A DNA stretch of 17,433 nucleotides from Yunchengibacter salinarum (GTDB lineage: Bacteria > Pseudomonadota > Alphaproteobacteria > Sphingomonadales > Kordiimonadaceae): positions 1 to 17,433 of the forward strand of contig NZ_JBBJLN010000014.1 of assembly GCF_037658235.1 (NCBI RefSeq), in the 5' to 3' direction. Positions 16,657-17,433 of the stretch are shown one piece after another. The stretch's first letter is position 1. Each line of letters begins with the position of its first letter. The position numbers and the translations under genes were made by a program. The notes under the pieces are model-generated. The model had not been told where the DNA came from. It ran no database searches and worked only from the letters and a program-made list of their open reading frames with translations.

Positions 16657-16854
16657 TCAGCCCCCTAAACCAAGCAGCCACTGAACACCCGCATTCAGCA
16701 GAAAATCCACCCCAAGGAAGAATACCGCCATGATCGAAACCATGATGAACACCATCACCGAGGTGACGGAGGTCTCTCGCGGCGTGGGCCAGGTGACCTT
16801 GGACCCTTCCTGGCGGACCTGACGAACAAACTCGCCGGGCGTGGTTTTCGCCAT
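16657..16854 (-). CDS. secE: Preprotein translocase subunit SecE
   Basis: SecE, 65 residues, is the small essential subunit that clamps the SecY channel in the inner membrane. It has the family-typical cytosolic segment VRQEGSKVTWPTPRETSVTS, then a single membrane span at about 31-55 (VMVFIMVSIMAVFFLGVDFL). The short one-span form is normal outside the enteric bacteria, whose SecE has three. ATG 16854 is preceded by AAGGA. It lies 180 nt after tRNA-Trp and 1 nt before nusG. Confidence 0.97.
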   Translation of the reverse strand: MAKTTPGEFVRQVRQEGSKVTWPTPRETSVTSVMVFIMVSIMAVFFLGVDFLLNAGVQWLLGLGG

Positions 16855-16931
16855 TGCGTCTTTCCTTCAACTGCATGTCGCGACCGGCACCACCCACCCG
16901 CTTCCGCAAGGCCGAAACCTTCGGAACTGCG

Positions 16932-16949
16932 GGGCGATACCGATCGCCC
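16932..16949 (-). other. Hairpin between tRNA-Trp and secE
   Basis: A perfect 7-bp stem, GGGCGAT-CGGT-ATCGCCC on the minus strand, sits in the 179-nt tRNA-secE gap. No T tract follows, so it is not an obvious terminator. It might help tRNA 3'-end processing or protect the secE message; this is inference. The rest of the gap shows nothing I recognise except the secE Shine-Dalgarno. Confidence 0.35.
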
Positions 16950-17033
16950 GATTCGTTTGTCCGCCACTTGCGGGCTCCGCTCCACCGCATCCGGCGATCA
17001 GAGCCCAGGGCAAGTCGGCGATGTGCGGCAGGC

Positions 17034-17109
17034 TGGCAGGGGTGGAGGGACTCGAACCCCCGGCACCCGGTTTTGGAGACCGGTGCTCTACCAACTGAGC
17101 TACACCCCT
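17034..17109 (-). tRNA. trpT: tRNA-Trp (anticodon CCA)
   Basis: A 76-nt cloverleaf is read on the minus strand. The acceptor arms AGGGGTG and CACCCCT pair fully, the D arm contains AGCTCAGTTGGTAGAGC, and the anticodon stem-loop CCGGT-CTCCAAA-ACCGG carries anticodon CCA. The T arm has GGTTCGAGTC. The discriminator is G and the 3' CCA is encoded (17036-17034). It closely resembles E. coli tRNA-Trp. A tRNA-Trp between tuf and secE is the usual arrangement in many Proteobacteria. Confidence 0.97.
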
Positions 17110-17176
17110 AGTCGCGCTACCTTGCCAATACCCAGGGCCCAAAAGGCATCTGGACACTGGTTTATTCCGGGGGTGG

Positions 17177-17205
17177 GGTGTACCGCTCACCGCCAAGGCT
17201 TGCAA
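17177..17205 (-). promoter_or_regulatory. Possible promoter upstream of tRNA-Trp
   Basis: On the minus strand TTGCAA (17205-17200) and TACACC (17182-17177) are 17 bases apart, about 70 nt upstream of the tRNA. The -10 box is a poor match. It lies after the tuf terminator, where a promoter for tRNA-Trp-secE-nusG is expected, so the placement helps but the sequence is weak. Confidence 0.3.
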
Positions 17206-17245
17206 GTGTTTTTTCACCACCACCGGGCGGAGTTGCCCCCGCAAT

Positions 17246-17280
17246 GAAAAGCGGCGGCCCGCCCTGTCGGCGAGCCGCCC
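17246..17280 (-). terminator. Intrinsic terminator after the upstream tuf copy
   Basis: On the minus strand GGCGGCTCGCC pairs with GGCGGGCCGCC over 11 bp with one T-G wobble, around the loop GACAG. It is followed by GCTTTTC. It starts 17 nt after the tuf stop and should end that transcript before the tRNA-Trp unit. Confidence 0.85.
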
Positions 17281-17295
17281 CCTTTGTGTCTGCCC

Positions 17296-17433
<138 letters not shown>

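Noticed and set aside
16841..17247. Open frames of 85 to 125 codons spanning tRNA-Trp on both strands
   Set aside because: They overlap a clear tRNA gene and show no protein family features.

Overview
This window is the conserved transcription/translation core of a GC-rich bacterium, and every gene in it is read from the minus strand. The gene order (read right to left) is tuf, tRNA-Trp, secE, nusG, rplK, rplA, rplJ, rplL, rpoB, rpoC, an extra gene, rpsL, rpsG, fusA, tuf. The proteins look alphaproteobacterial: the beta subunit carries the extended mid-N-terminal region (about residues 250-330) usual in that class, the beta' start resembles that of alphaproteobacteria, and SecE is a short single-span form. 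Two tuf copies flank the block. I cannot fix the order from the sequence alone; a Kordiimonadales- or Rhodospirillales-like lineage is only a guess.

Right part (13.5-17.4 kb): the 3' end of one tuf with a strong intrinsic terminator, then tRNA-Trp(CCA) with an encoded CCA end, then secE and nusG (1 nt apart), rplK and rplA (3 nt apart), rplJ and rplL. The spaces between these genes hold compact hairpins. Three of them have TTCG loops and lie shortly after the stop codons of nusG, rplA and rplJ. The 347-nt rplA-rplJ gap also holds three hairpins in series, which I take as the L10-type leader.

Middle (4.7-13.5 kb): rpoB and rpoC, complete and with all catalytic and zinc-binding residues visible. 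The 266-nt rplL-rpoB gap has an attenuator-like hairpin. A near-perfect GC-rich intrinsic terminator ends rpoC.

Between rpoC and rpsL (3.3-4.75 kb): a gene for a 324-residue protein of the bacterial PAPS-dependent sulfotransferase type, which is not part of the conserved operon. It sits between the rpoC terminator and its own terminator-like hairpin. It is followed by a very good sigma70-type promoter (TTGACG-17-TATAGT) that starts the str operon with a leader of about 187 nt.

Left part (0-3.3 kb): rpsL, rpsG, fusA and the 5' end of the second tuf, closely spaced, each with a clear Shine-Dalgarno sequence.

Together the genes supply RNA polymerase, its elongation factor NusG, the SecE translocon subunit, stalk and L1/L11 ribosomal proteins, S12/S7, and elongation factors G and Tu. 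I found no phage, insertion sequence, CRISPR array, defence locus or clearly new multi-gene system. The points worth a second look are the inserted sulfotransferase gene and the series of intercistronic RNA hairpins.
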